From JBPCNH01 sp051001455 (lineage in GTDB: Bacteria; Actinomycetota; CADDZG01; WHSQ01): 56,231 nucleotides of DNA. The stretch is taken from positions 1-56,231 of the forward strand of contig JBPCNH010000027.1 in the NCBI GenBank assembly GCA_051001455.1, in the 5' to 3' direction. Below are positions 16,325 to 25,148 of the stretch, piece after piece. The translations under genes were made by a program, and so were the position numbers. The notes under the pieces are model-generated. The model worked only from the letters and a program-made list of their open reading frames with translations, searched no databases and had not been told where the DNA came from. How positions within the stretch are numbered: the stretch's first letter is position 1; every line of letters starts with the position of its first letter.

Positions 16325-17556
16325 CAAGCATTCACCTCGAGGTGCTGCTCGCCCTCGACTTTCGTCGCGATCGCCTCGGCCAACTCTTCCTGGACGGAAG
16401 GTACGCGGATGCGGTCGAGGACCTCCCCGAAGAACCCGAAGACGACCAGCTTTTGAGCCGTTACTCGATCGATGCCCCGACTCATCAGATAGAAGAGGTG
16501 CTCCTCTTCCACCGGCGAAACCGTGGCGCCGTGCGTGCAGCGAACCTCGTTGGCTTCGATCTCTAGCTGCGGGATCGAGCGGGCAAGGGCCTCGGGCGAG
16601 AGCGTCAGGTTGCGATTGGCCTGGAACGCATCGGTGCCCTGGGCCCCCTTCAACACCTTGATAAGACCGGAGTAGTCAGACTTCGATCGCTCCTTGAGTG
16701 CCCCTTTGTAGAGGAGGTCGCTCGTCGCGTGCGGGGCGTTGTGGGATTGAAGCGTTCGCTGAGCGAACCGCTGATCAGCGTCGGCGAAGTAGAGACCCAG
16801 CATCTCCGAGAAGGAACCCTCGCCCTTCAAAACGGATTCCACCTGGGTACGGGCGAAACTCGACCCCAGATTGACGGCCAAGCTACGGACGGTGGCATCG
16901 CGTCCGGCGGTGAACCGCTGGGTCTGGAAGTGATGGGTATTGCGTCCCCACTGCTGCAGGGAGATGTAGTTGACGGTCGAGCCCACCTGGGCCGTGACCT
17001 CTACGACGCCGGAGCAGAGAGCGGCCCGATCGACATCCTCGGAGCGGAAGGTGTCGACGATCGTCACGCTCGCGTGCTTGCCGACGACGACGGTTGCGTG
17101 CGGGAAGACCGACCCGCCGGCGGCGACCGAATGCAGGATCTCGAGGGGAAGCTCCACTTCGACGTTGTCCGGGACGTAGAGGAGGAATCCTTCCGAGATG
17201 AACGCACCATGCAAGGCCGTGAACTTGTGCTCGTCGTAAGGGACCTCGGTGAAGAAGTGTTCCTTCATGATGTCGGGATGCTCCACCGCAGCGGTAGCCA
17301 GATCCGTGAAGACCACGCCCTTGGCCACCAGCTCGTCCGCCAGCGCTGGCACCACCTTGCGGTCCTCCGGAGCCCCGAACCCGTCGAAATCGAAGCCCCT
17401 GACGTCGACGTACCGCCACTCTTCCCCCTTCGGATCGGGGATATCGAGCTTCTCGTACAGGTCGAAGGCCTGCGTGCGCCGCTCGGTCAGCCAGCCGGGC
17501 TCGCCCCGGCCTGTCGCGAGCCGCTCAAGGGCATCCCTATCGAGCTTCTGGGTCAT
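16324..17556 (-). CDS. sufD: SufD, scaffold subunit of SufBCD
   Basis: Partner of SufB and SufC in assembling Fe-S clusters. The 410-residue protein has the SUF core beta-helix fold (HATVVVGKHASVTIVDTF, YISLQQWGRNTHHFQTQRF) and the C-terminal SufB/D signature HGATVSPVEEEHLFYLMSRG. The N-terminal helical part (residues 1-80) is divergent, as usual. It has its own upstream region with an iron-box-like palindrome at 17618-17633, 62 bp before the start, so it can probably be transcribed apart from sufB. Confidence 0.95.
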   Translation of the reverse strand: MTQKLDRDALERLATGRGEPGWLTERRTQAFDLYEKLDIPDPKGEEWRYVDVRGFDFDGFGAPEDRKVVPALADELVAKGVVFTDLATAAVEHPDIMKEHFFTEVPYDEHKFTALHGAFISEGFLLYVPDNVEVELPLEILHSVAAGGSVFPHATVVVGKHASVTIVDTFRSEDVDRAALCSGVVEVTAQVGSTVNYISLQQWGRNTHHFQTQRFTAGRDATVRSLAVNLGSSFARTQVESVLKGEGSFSEMLGLYFADADQRFAQRTLQSHNAPHATSDLLYKGALKERSKSDYSGLIKVLKGAQGTDAFQANRNLTLSPEALARSIPQLEIEANEVRCTHGATVSPVEEEHLFYLMSRGIDRVTAQKLVVFGFFGEVLDRIRVPSVQEELAEAIATKVEGEQHLEVNA

Positions 17557-17617
17557 CTTCGGTTCGTCAACTCCCGGGGGCTTGTGAAGGTTTTCACGTA
17601 GTCATCCGATGCTAACA

Positions 17618-17633
17618 GTTAGGCTTGCCTAAC
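17618..17633. promoter_or_regulatory. Putative DtxR/IdeR-type iron box before sufD
   Basis: GTTAGG-CTTG-CCTAAC, a perfect inverted repeat with 6-bp arms, 62 bp ahead of sufD. The arms are identical to those of the palindrome in front of sufB (20650-20665), with the same 4-bp spacing, and both sites carry the same flank TAACA. The TTAGG..CCTAA pattern fits the family of boxes bound by iron-dependent DtxR/IdeR repressors. Confidence 0.65.
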
Positions 17634-17720
17634 CCAAATGAAAGACGACCTCCAGACCCAGGCGGTAGCGCACCCCATCACTCCCCCGCCCACGACGGCT
17701 ACATCGAACCTGCTCTTCAC
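17619..17720 (-). pseudogene. N-terminal remnant of a FAD-dependent amine/amino-acid oxidase
   Basis: From a GTG at 17720 the minus strand encodes FDVAVVGGGVMGCATA, the dinucleotide-binding start of sarcosine-oxidase/DAO-type flavoproteins. The frame is then lost; in the next frame LGLEVVF fits the following beta strand, as if a few codons were deleted, and it stops inside the iron box of sufD. The rest of the oxidase gene is gone. It is a fragment trapped between sufB and sufD. Confidence 0.5.
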
Positions 17721-17894
17721 ACCGCCCTCTCGGGCGGGAAGCGCGGCGACGTAGAGCCGGTCACCATGCCCGGATCTCGGCGCGCCGTGGCGTCGCGCGC
17801 CACGGACCTAGATGCAGCAACACCACAAGGGAGACCTCCAGCAGACGCATCTTGAATCCGCTCACGCACATGAGATTACGGGACTTCGATAAAG
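17721..17894. other. Rest of the sufB-sufD spacer
   Basis: Together with the oxidase remnant this makes a spacer of almost 400 bp inside what is usually a tight operon. No further gene is recognised; a plus-strand frame across it has no family resemblance. Confidence 0.4.
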
Positions 17895-17925
17895 AAGAGG
17901 GAGCCCGGTGGACTCCCTCTCTTAG
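17895..17925 (-). terminator. Hairpin terminator after sufB
   Basis: On the minus strand GAGGGAG and CTCCCTC pair around a 9-base loop and are followed by a T-rich stretch (CTTCTTTAT). It separates sufB transcription from sufD, in line with the second promoter region before sufD. Confidence 0.65.
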
Positions 17926-17949
17926 GGTTCACGCTTATGGATGAAGTGG

Positions 17950-20598
17950 CTAGCCGACCGAGCCTTCCATCTGGAGCTCGACCAGACGCTGCAGCTCGAC
18001 GGCATACTCCATCGGCAGCTCTCTCGTGATGGGCTCGATGAACCCTCGCACGATCATCTGCATCGCTTCGGTCTCGCTGAGACCCCGGCTCATCAGATAG
18101 AAGAGCTGCTCGTCGGAGACCTTGGAGACGGTGGCCTCGTGCGACACCGCCGAGGACTCTTCCTCGATCTCGATATACGGGTAAGTGTCCGAGCGCGAGA
18201 TGTCGTCCAGGATGAGCGCGTCGCAGACGACGTGACTCTTGGCGTGCTCGGCGCCTTCCTCGATGCGTATCAGTCCTCGGTAGCCGCCGCGGCCGCCATC
18301 CTTAGATATGGACTTCGACGTGATCGCCGACTGCGTATTGGGGGCGGCGTGGATGATCTTGGCCCCGGCATCCTGATGCTGTCCCTGGCCTGCATACGCG
18401 ATCGAGAGGACTTCTCCCTTGGCGTGCTCGCCGAGGAGCCACACCGCCGGATACTTCATAGTGACCTTGGAGTTATGGACGATGAAGCCTTGCGAGATGA
18501 AGTTGCCCGTCCCCTCGACCTCTATGTCCCAGGTCGGCACGACCTCGAGCGGCTCGGTCACCTCAACCTTGTGGATCTCCACCGAGTCGGACAGCTCGAT
18601 GCTGGAGCGTCCGACCTGGCGGAAGTCCTTGAGCGTGGCCGGCTCCTGCGCCTCGGCCGCCGCCCTCAATCCGGGTGAGACCCTCTCCATCAAGCGAGGG
18701 TCGCAACGGGACTCGAGACGGTGGGACCCACGCGACACCGAGGGGATGCCCATGATCTCGACCGCTTTCTCGGTGGCGTCGCTGAAGATCCGAGCGGGGA
18801 TACCCAGGCTGGTGAGGATCTTTGCAGTATCGACCAACAGTTCCTTATTGACGGATTTGATCGAGAAGCCGCGGCGACCCGACGGCGCGCACCCATCCGA
18901 ATCGAGATAGCCGGCGATGAAGGAGAGTCTTTGGCTCTCAGGGAGGCTTACGACCCATTCGGGGATACGCGTGACGGCTGCGCCGGTCACGAAACCATGG
19001 TTCTCGAACAGATCGGCGAGCTCGACGCTATTCCACGTGATCGCGACCCCGTCCTTGCGCTCGGTCGGAGCAGCCGGGAGCAGGTCGGTCATCACGTTGA
19101 TCAGTCGGTCGCGCGCCCGGTCCGAATCAGGCACCGAGAAGACCACCTTGGCCCAACGGGTGCCACCGTTAGCAGCAGGCTTCCGCTCGATCGACCCATC
19201 ACCAGTAAAGAGCCCGAACAACCACATGAGGTCGTCAGACGTCTCCACGACCTCGCCGAGACGCGGCTCACGCCGTCTGGTCGCCTGGAATCCCGTCCCG
19301 TACTGGTTGGAGTTGGTGAATTCCGTGTGAGTCTCCGGCATCTCGATCTTGTAGGGAGCTCCGAAATCGATGCTCGTCACCGGAACGATCGCCTTGTCAA
19401 GCTCGTCGGCTCGCACGTACGCCAGCGAGTAGCGACCGCTCTTCTTGGCCGCCTCCCCGTCGTAGTTGAACGAGTAGAAGGGATGGTTATCGGTCACCCG
19501 CAGCGAGCGCGCACCCACCTTGACGTCCCTGACCGGCTGATGTCCCGAGAACTGCTTGCCCAGGACCTTGCGCCACACGAGCTCACCCTTGGCCTCGTCG
19601 AACGACAGCACCTCTTCGCCGGGGATGAGGTCTTCGATCGGCTTGACCCCTCCACGGGTGGTCACCCCAGAACCCTGGGCAAGACAACCGAGGTTTCCGT
19701 CGACCCACTCCATGATGGCGCCCTTGTATGCAGCGGCTCGCTTGGTGACGAGGTTGTAGACGTTGTTAGACCAGTTCTGGATCGTCGTGTAACGGGCGCG
19801 GCCGTGGTCCTTGACGACGATCTCGACCACTGCCGAGTGGAGCGAGTCGCTCGAATACACCGGCGCCGAGCAACCCTCGACGTAGTGCACGTAGGCACCC
19901 TCATCGACGATGATCAACGTCCGCTCGAACTGACCCATGTTCTCCTGGTTGATGCGGAAGTAAGCCTGCAGCGGGATCTCGACCTCGACGCCGGGCGGCA
20001 CATAGATGAATGAGCCTCCTGACCACACCGCAGAGTTGAGCGCCGAGAACTTGTTGTCTGCGGGGGGGATGATCGTCCCGAAGTACTGCTTGACGACGTC
20101 CTCGTACTCACGGAGCGCGGTGTCCATGTCGGTGAAGATGATGCCCCGTCGCTCGAGCTCTTCCTGGGTCTTGTGATAGACGACCTCGGACTCGTACTGG
20201 GCGCTGACGCCACCGAGATACTTCTTCTCGGCCTCGGGGATCCCGAGCTTGTCCCACGTCGCCTTGATGTCCTCGGGCATGTCGTCCCAGGACTGCACCT
20301 TGTTGGTGGGCTTGATGTAGTAGTAGATGTCGTCGAAGTCGATGCCCGAGAGGTCCGCGCCCCACGACGGCATGGGCTTGCGATAGAAGACGTCGAGCGA
20401 CTTGTGGCGGAACTTACGCATCCAGTCGGGCTCACCCTTGCGATCGCTCATCATGTCGATCACTTCGTGACTAAGGCCCTTGGACGGCGCCTCGTCATAC
20501 GACGTGGCGTCGTGCCAGCCGTACTTATATTCACCCTTTAGGGCTCTGACCTGCTCGTTTTCCTGCTGGACCTTGAGGTCTTCGGCGTCGGTAGCCAC
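17950..20598 (-). CDS. sufB: SufB scaffold protein interrupted by an intein
   Basis: The 882-residue precursor consists of a 304-residue N-extein, a 405-residue intein (residues 305-709) and a 173-residue C-extein. The joined exteins give 477 residues, the normal SufB length. SufB is the scaffold on which Fe-S clusters are built with SufC and SufD. The exteins carry the SufB beta-helix (GRARYTTIQNWSNNVYNLVT), HVVCDALILDDISRSD and the C-terminal SHEATVSKVSDEQLFYLMSR. The intein sits in WVDGNLG/SKVTMKYP, a conserved stretch that hosts inteins in other actinobacterial SufB. sufB is the first gene, 52 bp after an iron-box-like palindrome. Confidence 0.96.
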   Translation of the reverse strand: MATDAEDLKVQQENEQVRALKGEYKYGWHDATSYDEAPSKGLSHEVIDMMSDRKGEPDWMRKFRHKSLDVFYRKPMPSWGADLSGIDFDDIYYYIKPTNKVQSWDDMPEDIKATWDKLGIPEAEKKYLGGVSAQYESEVVYHKTQEELERRGIIFTDMDTALREYEDVVKQYFGTIIPPADNKFSALNSAVWSGGSFIYVPPGVEVEIPLQAYFRINQENMGQFERTLIIVDEGAYVHYVEGCSAPVYSSDSLHSAVVEIVVKDHGRARYTTIQNWSNNVYNLVTKRAAAYKGAIMEWVDGNLGCLAQGSGVTTRGGVKPIEDLIPGEEVLSFDEAKGELVWRKVLGKQFSGHQPVRDVKVGARSLRVTDNHPFYSFNYDGEAAKKSGRYSLAYVRADELDKAIVPVTSIDFGAPYKIEMPETHTEFTNSNQYGTGFQATRRREPRLGEVVETSDDLMWLFGLFTGDGSIERKPAANGGTRWAKVVFSVPDSDRARDRLINVMTDLLPAAPTERKDGVAITWNSVELADLFENHGFVTGAAVTRIPEWVVSLPESQRLSFIAGYLDSDGCAPSGRRGFSIKSVNKELLVDTAKILTSLGIPARIFSDATEKAVEIMGIPSVSRGSHRLESRCDPRLMERVSPGLRAAAEAQEPATLKDFRQVGRSSIELSDSVEIHKVEVTEPLEVVPTWDIEVEGTGNFISQGFIVHNSKVTMKYPAVWLLGEHAKGEVLSIAYAGQGQHQDAGAKIIHAAPNTQSAITSKSISKDGGRGGYRGLIRIEEGAEHAKSHVVCDALILDDISRSDTYPYIEIEEESSAVSHEATVSKVSDEQLFYLMSRGLSETEAMQMIVRGFIEPITRELPMEYAVELQRLVELQMEGSVG
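18472..19686 (-). mobile_element. SufB intein with LAGLIDADG homing endonuclease
   Basis: A protein-splicing element of 405 residues encoded in frame within sufB. Splicing residues are all present: Cys1 (start CLAQGSGVTT), block B with TDNHPF, C-terminal block GNFISQGFIVHN ending His-Asn, and Ser as the +1 residue of the C-extein. The central part has the two LAGLIDADG motifs of a homing endonuclease, LFGLFTGDGSI and FIAGYLDSDGC, with the acidic residues kept, so both splicing and DNA cleavage could be active. It appears as an intact, recently mobile element rather than a mini-intein. Confidence 0.93.
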
Positions 20599-20649
20599 CT
20601 GTGGGCTCCTCCCTGAAAGGCTAGAGAACTTTTGCTACTGACTGTAACA

Positions 20650-20665
20650 GTTAGGGCCGCCTAAC
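20650..20665. promoter_or_regulatory. Putative DtxR/IdeR-type iron box before sufB
   Basis: GTTAGG-GCCG-CCTAAC, a perfect 6-bp-arm inverted repeat 52 bp upstream of sufB. It has the same arms, spacing and flank as the site before sufD. It would put the Fe-S assembly genes under iron control; the DtxR-family gene at 27535-28236 is a candidate regulator (inference). Confidence 0.65.
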
Positions 20666-20695
20666 CCTTCCCCGGCGGGCGGGTGGGGGAACCTA

Positions 20696-21496
20696 TCAAG
20701 GCCGCTCTCGAGGAGGCGCAGAGCGAGGATCCAGAGGGGCGTCGGGGAGGTCGAACTCGACCTCGTCTTGCTCGCCGGCGTGGAAGCCCGGGCCTTGGGA
20801 GATGACCCTGAACGACTCGGCATGGTCGCGGCCCCCGGTGGCGCCGACCTCCGCCGTCCACTCCCTCACCCACATCGCGATCTCATCCGGGCGCTCGCCT
20901 ACCTGGCTGGCATGGCAGAGCAGTGCCTCGATCTTCCGCTCGATCGTGCTCGAGATGTCGCTGAGGACAGGGCTCAAGCCGGGGCCCATGATCCAGAGCT
21001 CTCTGAGACCCCGCCACGGTTCGAGACCTTCCTCCAAGAGCTCGCCGAAGATCCCCGGCGTCGTGCCGGAGGTCATCGACACGTCGAGGGAGGCTTGGCC
21101 GATCGCCCGGTGATCGGGATGGTTGATGAAGGTGTCCTCGATCGTGGGCGTCGGGTCCATGACCATGAACCGATGAGGGCGATACCGGCGGAAGATCCGA
21201 GCGATGTCCCGCTTCAGATCCATCGTGTATTCCACGTACCCGTCGCGGTAGCCGAGCCACACGACCTCGCGCGCCCCGATGATCTCGGCCGCTCGCTCGG
21301 TCTCTACTTTCCGTATATGGCTGAGTGGTTCTCCCATGAGGGCCCGGTCCTGGGTCCCGGTCGAGCCATCGGTGGCGACACAGATCGTGAGCTCTGCCCC
21401 CTGGTCGACCCAGCGGGCCAAGGTCCCGGCAGCAGCGAATTCGACGTCATCCGGATGGGCGGAGACGACCAACGCCCGCCATGCCCCACGACTCAT
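20696..21496 (-). CDS. PIG-L/LmbE-family zinc deacetylase
   Basis: A 266-residue LmbE-fold protein, which removes N-acetyl groups from sugar derivatives. The zinc and catalytic motifs are present: SAHPDDVEF near residues 12-20 and NHPDHRA near residues 126-132. The family includes MshB (mycothiol pathway) and Mca; the specific substrate here is not clear. Its ATG overlaps the TGA of the upstream universal stress protein gene (ATGA), so the two are translationally coupled. Confidence 0.88.
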   Translation of the reverse strand: MSRGAWRALVVSAHPDDVEFAAAGTLARWVDQGAELTICVATDGSTGTQDRALMGEPLSHIRKVETERAAEIIGAREVVWLGYRDGYVEYTMDLKRDIARIFRRYRPHRFMVMDPTPTIEDTFINHPDHRAIGQASLDVSMTSGTTPGIFGELLEEGLEPWRGLRELWIMGPGLSPVLSDISSTIERKIEALLCHASQVGERPDEIAMWVREWTAEVGATGGRDHAESFRVISQGPGFHAGEQDEVEFDLPDAPLDPRSAPPRERP

Positions 21497-22353
21497 GCAG
21501 TGTGCAAGATGAGGATGTCGGTCGGAGAGTTATGCGAGAGCCGGTGGGGCACGTTGCCGAGCATGAATCTCTTCGACCCCGACATCCCGACGCTTCCTAC
21601 AGCTATGACATCGAAGGCGTCGTCCCGCGCGATCTGCAACATGCAATCGACCGGCGAGCCTTCGACGGCTCGGACCTCCGCATCCAAACCCTTCTCCGCC
21701 ACCCGATCTGCGGCTCGCTCCAGCACGTCCTCGGCCTGTGCCGCGGAAGCGAGGCGCCACTGGAACCCTGCAGGGGTCTGGCGCTGCTCTCTCGTCTGGT
21801 TCCAGGCTCCGATCGCATCACTCGAGCCGCTGCGCAATTGCTTCAATTCGTGCTCCGACGGCGGTTCGTACACGGTCACGATCAAGGCCGAAGCCCCGAG
21901 ACTTTTAGCCAACTCGCAAGACATCTCTACCGCGCGCATGGCGGTCGGTGAACCATCGGTTCCCACGAGGATCTTCTCGTAGCGGATACTGCCGGCCGAG
22001 GGGCGGTCCGTCTTCACGATCAACAGATCGGTCGGGCTGTGGTGGGAGACTTTGTTCGGCACGTTTCCCAAAGCGAACCGCTTCGCCCCACTCATACCGA
22101 CACTCCCTACGACTAGCAGGTCGGCACCCAGCCGCTCGCTCTCGTCGACGAGTACGTCGGCGGGAGGCCCGGGAACGGCCGATGTGGCTGCGCCGAAGCG
22201 TTCGCCCAGCTGGTTCAAAGACTCGCCGGGGTCATTACCCGCATAGAGAAGGGTCAGCTCAGCGCCCAGTTTCTCGGCGAGCGAGGCGGCGTGTTCGACG
22301 GCAGTCTCGGCCGTCTCCGAAAGGTCCGTTCCTACGACGATCTTCTTGTACAT
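21493..22353 (-). CDS. Tandem-domain universal stress protein (UspA family)
   Basis: A 286-residue protein made of two Usp domains (about 1-140 and 143-286). Each domain has the ATP-binding motif G-x2-G-x9-G, seen as GSVGMSGAKRFALGNV and GSVGMSGSKRFMLGNV, and begins with a typical Usp strand (KIVVGTDLSETAE; KILVGTDGSPTAM). Such proteins bind ATP and help survival under stress or dormancy. It is coupled to the LmbE gene downstream. Confidence 0.92.
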   Translation of the reverse strand: MYKKIVVGTDLSETAETAVEHAASLAEKLGAELTLLYAGNDPGESLNQLGERFGAATSAVPGPPADVLVDESERLGADLLVVGSVGMSGAKRFALGNVPNKVSHHSPTDLLIVKTDRPSAGSIRYEKILVGTDGSPTAMRAVEMSCELAKSLGASALIVTVYEPPSEHELKQLRSGSSDAIGAWNQTREQRQTPAGFQWRLASAAQAEDVLERAADRVAEKGLDAEVRAVEGSPVDCMLQIARDDAFDVIAVGSVGMSGSKRFMLGNVPHRLSHNSPTDILILHTA

Positions 22354-22366
22354 AACGTTCAGCTCC

Positions 22367-22786
22367 TTATCCCGAAGCTTCGGCTCCGATCGGCCTGATC
22401 GCGAGTGTGCAACGTGCGGCCGCTATCTGCTTGTCGGCCTCATCGGTGATCTCGATCGTCCAGACGTGCATCGTTCGCCCCTTTCGAACGGGCACGGCGG
22501 TTGCGGTAACGACGCCGTCACGCTTCGAACGCAGATGACTGATGTTCAGGTCGGTGCCGACCGCGTACTCGCGACCCGGATCGCAGTTCAAGAATGCTCC
22601 GATCGAGGCAGCGCTCTCGGCGATCACGGCGGAAGCGCCTCCATGAAGAAGTCCTAACGGCTGATGAACCGATGGCGTAACGGGCATCTCCACGACGACC
22701 CTGTCCGAGCTCGCCTCCACGATCCGTATCCCGAGAGCTTCGTGGATCGTGTTTTCGTACGGCAATACCGACGCATCCAAGCCCAT
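22367..22786 (-). CDS. PaaI/YdiI-type hotdog acyl-CoA thioesterase
   Basis: A 139-residue single hotdog domain. LGLLHGGASAVIAESAAS contains the HGG motif and the catalytic acidic residue of the YdiI/PaaI group, which hydrolyse aryl- or acyl-CoA such as 1,4-dihydroxy-2-naphthoyl-CoA. NISHLRSKRDGVVTATA fits the rest of the fold. The substrate cannot be set from sequence. It is the first gene of a probable operon with the Usp and LmbE genes. Confidence 0.88.
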   Translation of the reverse strand: MGLDASVLPYENTIHEALGIRIVEASSDRVVVEMPVTPSVHQPLGLLHGGASAVIAESAASIGAFLNCDPGREYAVGTDLNISHLRSKRDGVVTATAVPVRKGRTMHVWTIEITDEADKQIAAARCTLAIRPIGAEASG

Positions 22787-22865
22787 GGACAGCGATGCTA
22801 TCCCCCGGGGGTCATTGTCCGCCCCTGGAGGGCCCGGTCCTCCTGGTCCCTAACGGGCGGCCGAG

Positions 22866-24062
22866 TCAGCCCGGGTGCCGGAAAACGGTCATGACACCGG
22901 TTGCCGCGTCCATCAGATACAAGTGGCCCCGCCCGAGCTCGACGTCGATAGCGTAAGGAGCCACCTCCACCCGAGCATCGGGGTTCTTCTTGCCCGCCAC
23001 CCTTGCAGAGGCTAAGACCCGGCCCGAGTCGGCGTGGAGAACGACCAGCCCCAGGGTGGAATGTGCGACGTACAGCCTGTTGCCATAGAGACGCATCCCT
23101 TGGACCCGCTCGGCCTCATGGAGAGCACCTGGGTCCCCACCTAACGAGAAGCGCCGTTCCTCTTCGATCGCCCTCGGATCGGTCACGTCGAGGACGATCA
23201 CCTCGGGAGGGATGTTCTTGTTGAACCAATACTCGGTCGCCACGTAGGCGAGGCGTCGTTGCTTGGTCGTGCGAACGACCACCTCGGCTAGACCTAGATC
23301 GGTCCAATCGCCCAGTAGTACCGGAGCCGCTGGGTCTGCCAGATCGAATATCTGAAGCCCGGTTCGACCGGTGGTGACGTACATGAGCGGACGATCGTCA
23401 TCGCGGTGAGGAGGTTCGATGACTATCCCTGCCGAGGCAGGGCCACCGACCTTCAGGGCAGGAAGAGCATCAACGTGAACTGGGATCAATTGACCTGTGG
23501 TCGGCTCGAAGCGGTAAACCACCAACCCCGATATCGCGTCGAGCAAGACCACCCATTGGCCGCTGTCATCCTCGTGGTAAGCCACCCGATAGGACCCGCC
23601 GGCAGGTGCGTATCCGGCCAGGCGTGGCTCCTCTGGATCCGAAAGGTCGAGGACGTGGATGCCTTCTTGGTCCCAATCGCTCGTCTGACGTGCATAGAAG
23701 AGCCAGTTGCCATCGGACGAGAAGGCAAGGTCGCCGTCGAGTGAAACATTGGCGGTACCGTAGCGCCCCACCACCGTGGGTTTGTGGGGGCGCGACATAT
23801 CGAGGATCGCTACCGTTCCCTCATCACGTTGCAGCGCGGCTCCGAGTGTCCCTTTTGGGGCCAGCTTGATGCGGCCGAGCCCCGCGGTCTCGGACAGCTT
23901 CAGCTTCCCGACCGGAGCGAGCGCGCAGGCGTAGGAACCGGTGGCCGCCACCTTGCACTTCCTCGGACGGGGACCGTCCTGCGACCGACCGGCGAAAGCC
24001 GGAGCCGGGACAATGAACAAGAGAGCAGCCGCGACTAGAGCGGCTAGGGGTCGGCAGGTCAC
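22866..24062 (-). CDS. Secreted beta-propeller protein (LVIVD-type)
   Basis: A 398-residue protein with GTG start and a signal peptide ending at about residue 25 (PAFAG). It is built of repeated strands of LVIVD or similar type, each with a turn like DLSDPEEPRLAG, DLADPAAPVLLGDW or DVTDPRAIEEE, giving a probable seven-bladed propeller. It is similar in plan, not in detail, to the protein at 41660-42811. Such proteins are exported and of unknown binding specificity. Confidence 0.8.
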   Translation of the reverse strand: MTCRPLAALVAAALLFIVPAPAFAGRSQDGPRPRKCKVAATGSYACALAPVGKLKLSETAGLGRIKLAPKGTLGAALQRDEGTVAILDMSRPHKPTVVGRYGTANVSLDGDLAFSSDGNWLFYARQTSDWDQEGIHVLDLSDPEEPRLAGYAPAGGSYRVAYHEDDSGQWVVLLDAISGLVVYRFEPTTGQLIPVHVDALPALKVGGPASAGIVIEPPHRDDDRPLMYVTTGRTGLQIFDLADPAAPVLLGDWTDLGLAEVVVRTTKQRRLAYVATEYWFNKNIPPEVIVLDVTDPRAIEEERRFSLGGDPGALHEAERVQGMRLYGNRLYVAHSTLGLVVLHADSGRVLASARVAGKKNPDARVEVAPYAIDVELGRGHLYLMDAATGVMTVFRHPG

Positions 24063-24116
24063 ACGGGAAGCATTCGGCGCGCCGAGCGGCTCTCCTCCTT
24101 CGAGCGGTTGCCTCGT

Positions 24117-25091
24117 CTAGCCGGTGAGTGCCGGGTCGGTGACCACCACGGGCTCGAGGATCTTCTCGGCCGCGGTCACCAAGCCCTGGTCGAGCTTCAC
24201 ACCGGAAGCCGCCACGTTGTCGGCAACCTGTTCAGGACGGGAGGCCCCGACGATAGCGGCAGAGACATCGTTGTTGCGCAGCACCCAAGCCAATGCGAAT
24301 TGGGCGAGAGTCAAACCGGCATCTTCGGCTAAAGGCTTCAGCTGTTGGACCGCCGTAAGGGTTTTCTTCGAGAGATAGTCCTGTGAGATGCCACTTCCCC
24401 TCGCGGCGCGGCTGCCTTTCGGGGGCGGTGACTCCGGCGAGTATTTGCCCGTTAAAACCCCCATCGCCAGCGGCGACCACACGATCTGCCCGACCCCTTC
24501 TTCACGACAAAGAGGCATGACTTCCGCTTCGGGAACGCGCCACAGCATCGAGTATTGCGGCTGGCTCGAGACGATCCGATCAAACCCCATGTCGCGGGCG
24601 ATCGATAAGGCGTCGGCGATCTGCTGTGCGTTCCATTCACTGACCCCGATGTAGTGAGCCTTACCCTGTCGAACGATGTCGTTGAACGCCCTCAAGGTCT
24701 CTTCCAAAGGCGTGTCGACGTCGTAACGGTGGGCTTGGTAGAGATCCACGTAGTCCGTTTGGAGTCTGCGCAGAGAACCGTCGATGGACTCCATGATGTG
24801 CTTCCGAGATAGACCACGGTCGTTGATCCCCTCGCTCATCGGCCAGAAGACCTTGGTAGCGAGCACGTATGAGTTCCGATCGATCCCCTTCATGGCGTTA
24901 CCTAGGACGATCTCGGCCTTGCCGCGCTCGTAGATGTCGGCGGTATCGAAGAATGTCACGCCTTCGTCAAGGGCTGCCCGGATGCATGCGAGCGCGGAGT
25001 CGTCGCCGATCTGCCCGCCGTGGGTGATCCAGTTCCCGAGCGCGATCTCGCTCACCTTCATGCCAGCTCGACCCAGTCGCCTGTACTCCAT
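24117..25091 (-). CDS. Aldo/keto reductase
   Basis: A 324-residue TIM-barrel NADPH oxidoreductase close to the potassium-channel beta-subunit/YhdN group. The catalytic tetrad can be placed: Asp and Tyr in FFDTADIYERG, Lys in LATKVFW, His in YQAHRYD. The C-terminal NADP-binding segment AAIVGASRPEQVADN is present. It reduces carbonyls; the natural substrate is unknown. Single gene. Confidence 0.92.
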   Translation of the reverse strand: MEYRRLGRAGMKVSEIALGNWITHGGQIGDDSALACIRAALDEGVTFFDTADIYERGKAEIVLGNAMKGIDRNSYVLATKVFWPMSEGINDRGLSRKHIMESIDGSLRRLQTDYVDLYQAHRYDVDTPLEETLRAFNDIVRQGKAHYIGVSEWNAQQIADALSIARDMGFDRIVSSQPQYSMLWRVPEAEVMPLCREEGVGQIVWSPLAMGVLTGKYSPESPPPKGSRAARGSGISQDYLSKKTLTAVQQLKPLAEDAGLTLAQFALAWVLRNNDVSAAIVGASRPEQVADNVAASGVKLDQGLVTAAEKILEPVVVTDPALTG

Positions 25092-25148
25092 CAGCCATCC
25101 ACTCCTCGCCCGGCCACGACGGACCCCGTCGTCGAGAACGACGCGCCG

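Noticed and set aside
17625..17855. 76-codon plus-strand frame between sufB and sufD
   Set aside because: The opposite strand carries a recognisable flavoprotein fragment, and this frame has no family resemblance.
18721..20013. 430-codon plus-strand frame opposite sufB
   Set aside because: Shadow of the high-GC sufB/intein coding strand.
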